DNA of 64,000 nucleotides, from positions 1,116,001 to 1,180,000 of the forward strand of contig CAVVME010000003.1 of the NCBI GenBank assembly GCA_963749365.1, read 5' to 3'. Positions 63,357 to 64,000 of this stretch are shown here, piece after piece. The position numbers and the translations under genes are program-made. Position 1 is the first letter of the stretch, and each line of letters begins with the position of its first letter. Origin of the DNA: WHSW01 sp963749365. GTDB taxonomy: Bacteria > Actinomycetota > Thermoleophilia > Solirubrobacterales > 70-9. The notes under the pieces are model-generated. The model was not told the DNA's origin and ran no database searches. It saw nothing but the letters and a program-made list of their open reading frames with translations.

Positions 63357-64000
63357 CAGCCCGCGGCCTCGAGCACCGCGTCGACGAGCAGGGCGGGATC
63401 ACGGGGTCGCACCGGTCCGATCTCGGCCGCCGGGCGGCGGACCAGCTCGAGCTCGTCGGGATCGGTGAGCGGGCGCATCGTGCCCGCGGCGATCAGCGCC
63501 TCGTCGACCGCCCCCATGCGGCCGCTGAAGATCGTTCGCACGGGGACCCCGAGCGCGACCGCCTCCCGGTTCATCGTCCCCCCCGCACTGACGACGAGGT
63601 CGGCGTAGGCGATCAGGCTCTGGGCATCGATCGCCGCGGCGGGCACCAGCAGCGAACCCTCCCCCCGTCGCCGGACGGCGTCCGCCTGGGCGTCGGTACG
63701 GGGGATCACCACCGCGGTCGTGCCGGGATCGGCGGCGAGGCGGTCGAGCACCCGCTCGTAGAGCGAGTTGGGCTCATGGTATGCCGAGGTCTCGGGCGGC
63801 GGTCGAACCACGATCAGGACCCGGTCGCGGGTCAGCCCGAGCTCGGCGAGCGCCCGCTCGTCGGCGACGAAGTCGGAGAGGTAGTAGTCCTCCTTGAGGC
63901 CGGGATAGCGAAACAGCCGCTCGGACCGGGCGCCCGCGTCAACCAGCCGCTCGACCGGGATCGCATCGGGGACGATCACCCGCTGCGCCAGGCGCCAGCT
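63356..64000 (-). CDS. DUF354-family protein (N-terminus outside window)
   Basis: The C-terminal 215 residues of a DUF354 protein, a GT-B-like glycosyltransferase-fold family. FRYPGLKEDYYLSDF, VIVRPPPE-type strand, and ADLVVSAGGTMNREAVALGVP, the conserved glycine-rich nucleotide-binding-like loop, are visible. The reading frame stays open to the window edge, so the start is missing. Such genes often sit beside WecA-type transferases in surface-glycan loci, as here; the donor and acceptor are unknown. Confidence 0.78.
   Translation of the reverse strand, partial: SWRLAQRVIVPDAIPVERLVDAGARSERLFRYPGLKEDYYLSDFVADERALAELGLTRDRVLIVVRPPPETSAYHEPNSLYERVLDRLAADPGTTAVVIPRTDAQADAVRRRGEGSLLVPAAAIDAQSLIAYADLVVSAGGTMNREAVALGVPVRTIFSGRMGAVDEALIAAGTMRPLTDPDELELVRRPAAEIGPVRPRDPALLVDAVLEAAG

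Overview
The window is chromosomal DNA from a very GC-rich bacterium. Genes are densely packed, often with 1 to 4 base stop/start overlaps (GTGA, ATGA, TGATG) and many GTG or TTG starts. The gene content (MarP-like protease, LCP protein, MecA_N-type penicillin-binding protein, AdoHcy hydrolase with the long insertion, F-type ATP synthase headed by AtpZ/AtpI-like genes) points to Actinomycetota. My best guess is Thermoleophilia/Solirubrobacterales; this rests on general resemblance, not a search. I saw no rRNA, tRNA, CRISPR array or insertion sequence.

Layout. 0.1-2.1 kb: MIP18-type Fe-S assembly factor, FxsA, an unknown protein and a HAD hydrolase. 2.2-19.0 kb: a catabolic region with a GlpA-like/FAD oxidoreductase pair, a FadR-type regulator, a dimethylglycine dehydrogenase-like enzyme, a choline/ethanolamine kinase-like phosphotransferase, an APC permease, a glycerol kinase-like enzyme, and a four-gene run of glutamine synthetase-like, gamma-glutamyl amide hydrolase-like, aldehyde dehydrogenase and SDR genes. 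A CBS/DUF294 protein and a DnaQ-like exonuclease sit inside it. 19.0-27.8 kb: an amidotransferase, an unknown protein, an AddAB-type helicase-nuclease, a gamma-glutamylcyclotransferase-like gene and an HxlR regulator. 27.8-32.6 kb: envelope and signalling genes (MarP-like protease, PBP, lipoprotein, SRPBCC, FHA). 32.7-37.4 kb: glutamate synthase large subunit. 37.5-39.8 kb: a divergent AAA ATPase/ParA pair followed by the remnant of a PLP-dependent decarboxylase. 39.8-52.2 kb: thrB, two thioredoxin-fold proteins, ahcY, an ArfB-like rescue factor, a CPA2 antiporter, a sugar-nucleotide cluster, an LCP protein and an M20 peptidase. 52.3-59.8 kb: the complete ATP synthase operon on the minus strand. 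60.0-64.0 kb: a GGDEF/HD-GYP protein, a WecA-type transferase and a DUF354 gene cut by the window edge.

From about 7.88 to 16.35 kb almost every gene has its reading frame broken, although protein similarity continues across frames. Genes on either side are intact. Because unrelated genes on both strands are hit, and restoring one or two bases in short GC runs rejoins the frames I examined, I read this as a patch of poor sequence rather than true decay. The affected genes are given as spans.

The strongest biological suggestions are: a gamma-glutamylation route for an amino alcohol such as ethanolamine, with a promoter and operator-like palindrome in front of it; an AddAB enzyme in which both nuclease domains carry a four-cysteine iron-staple pattern; an orphan ParA/AAA-ATPase pair behind AT-rich palindromic promoters; and acidic C-terminal tails on both the alpha and beta subunits of ATP synthase.
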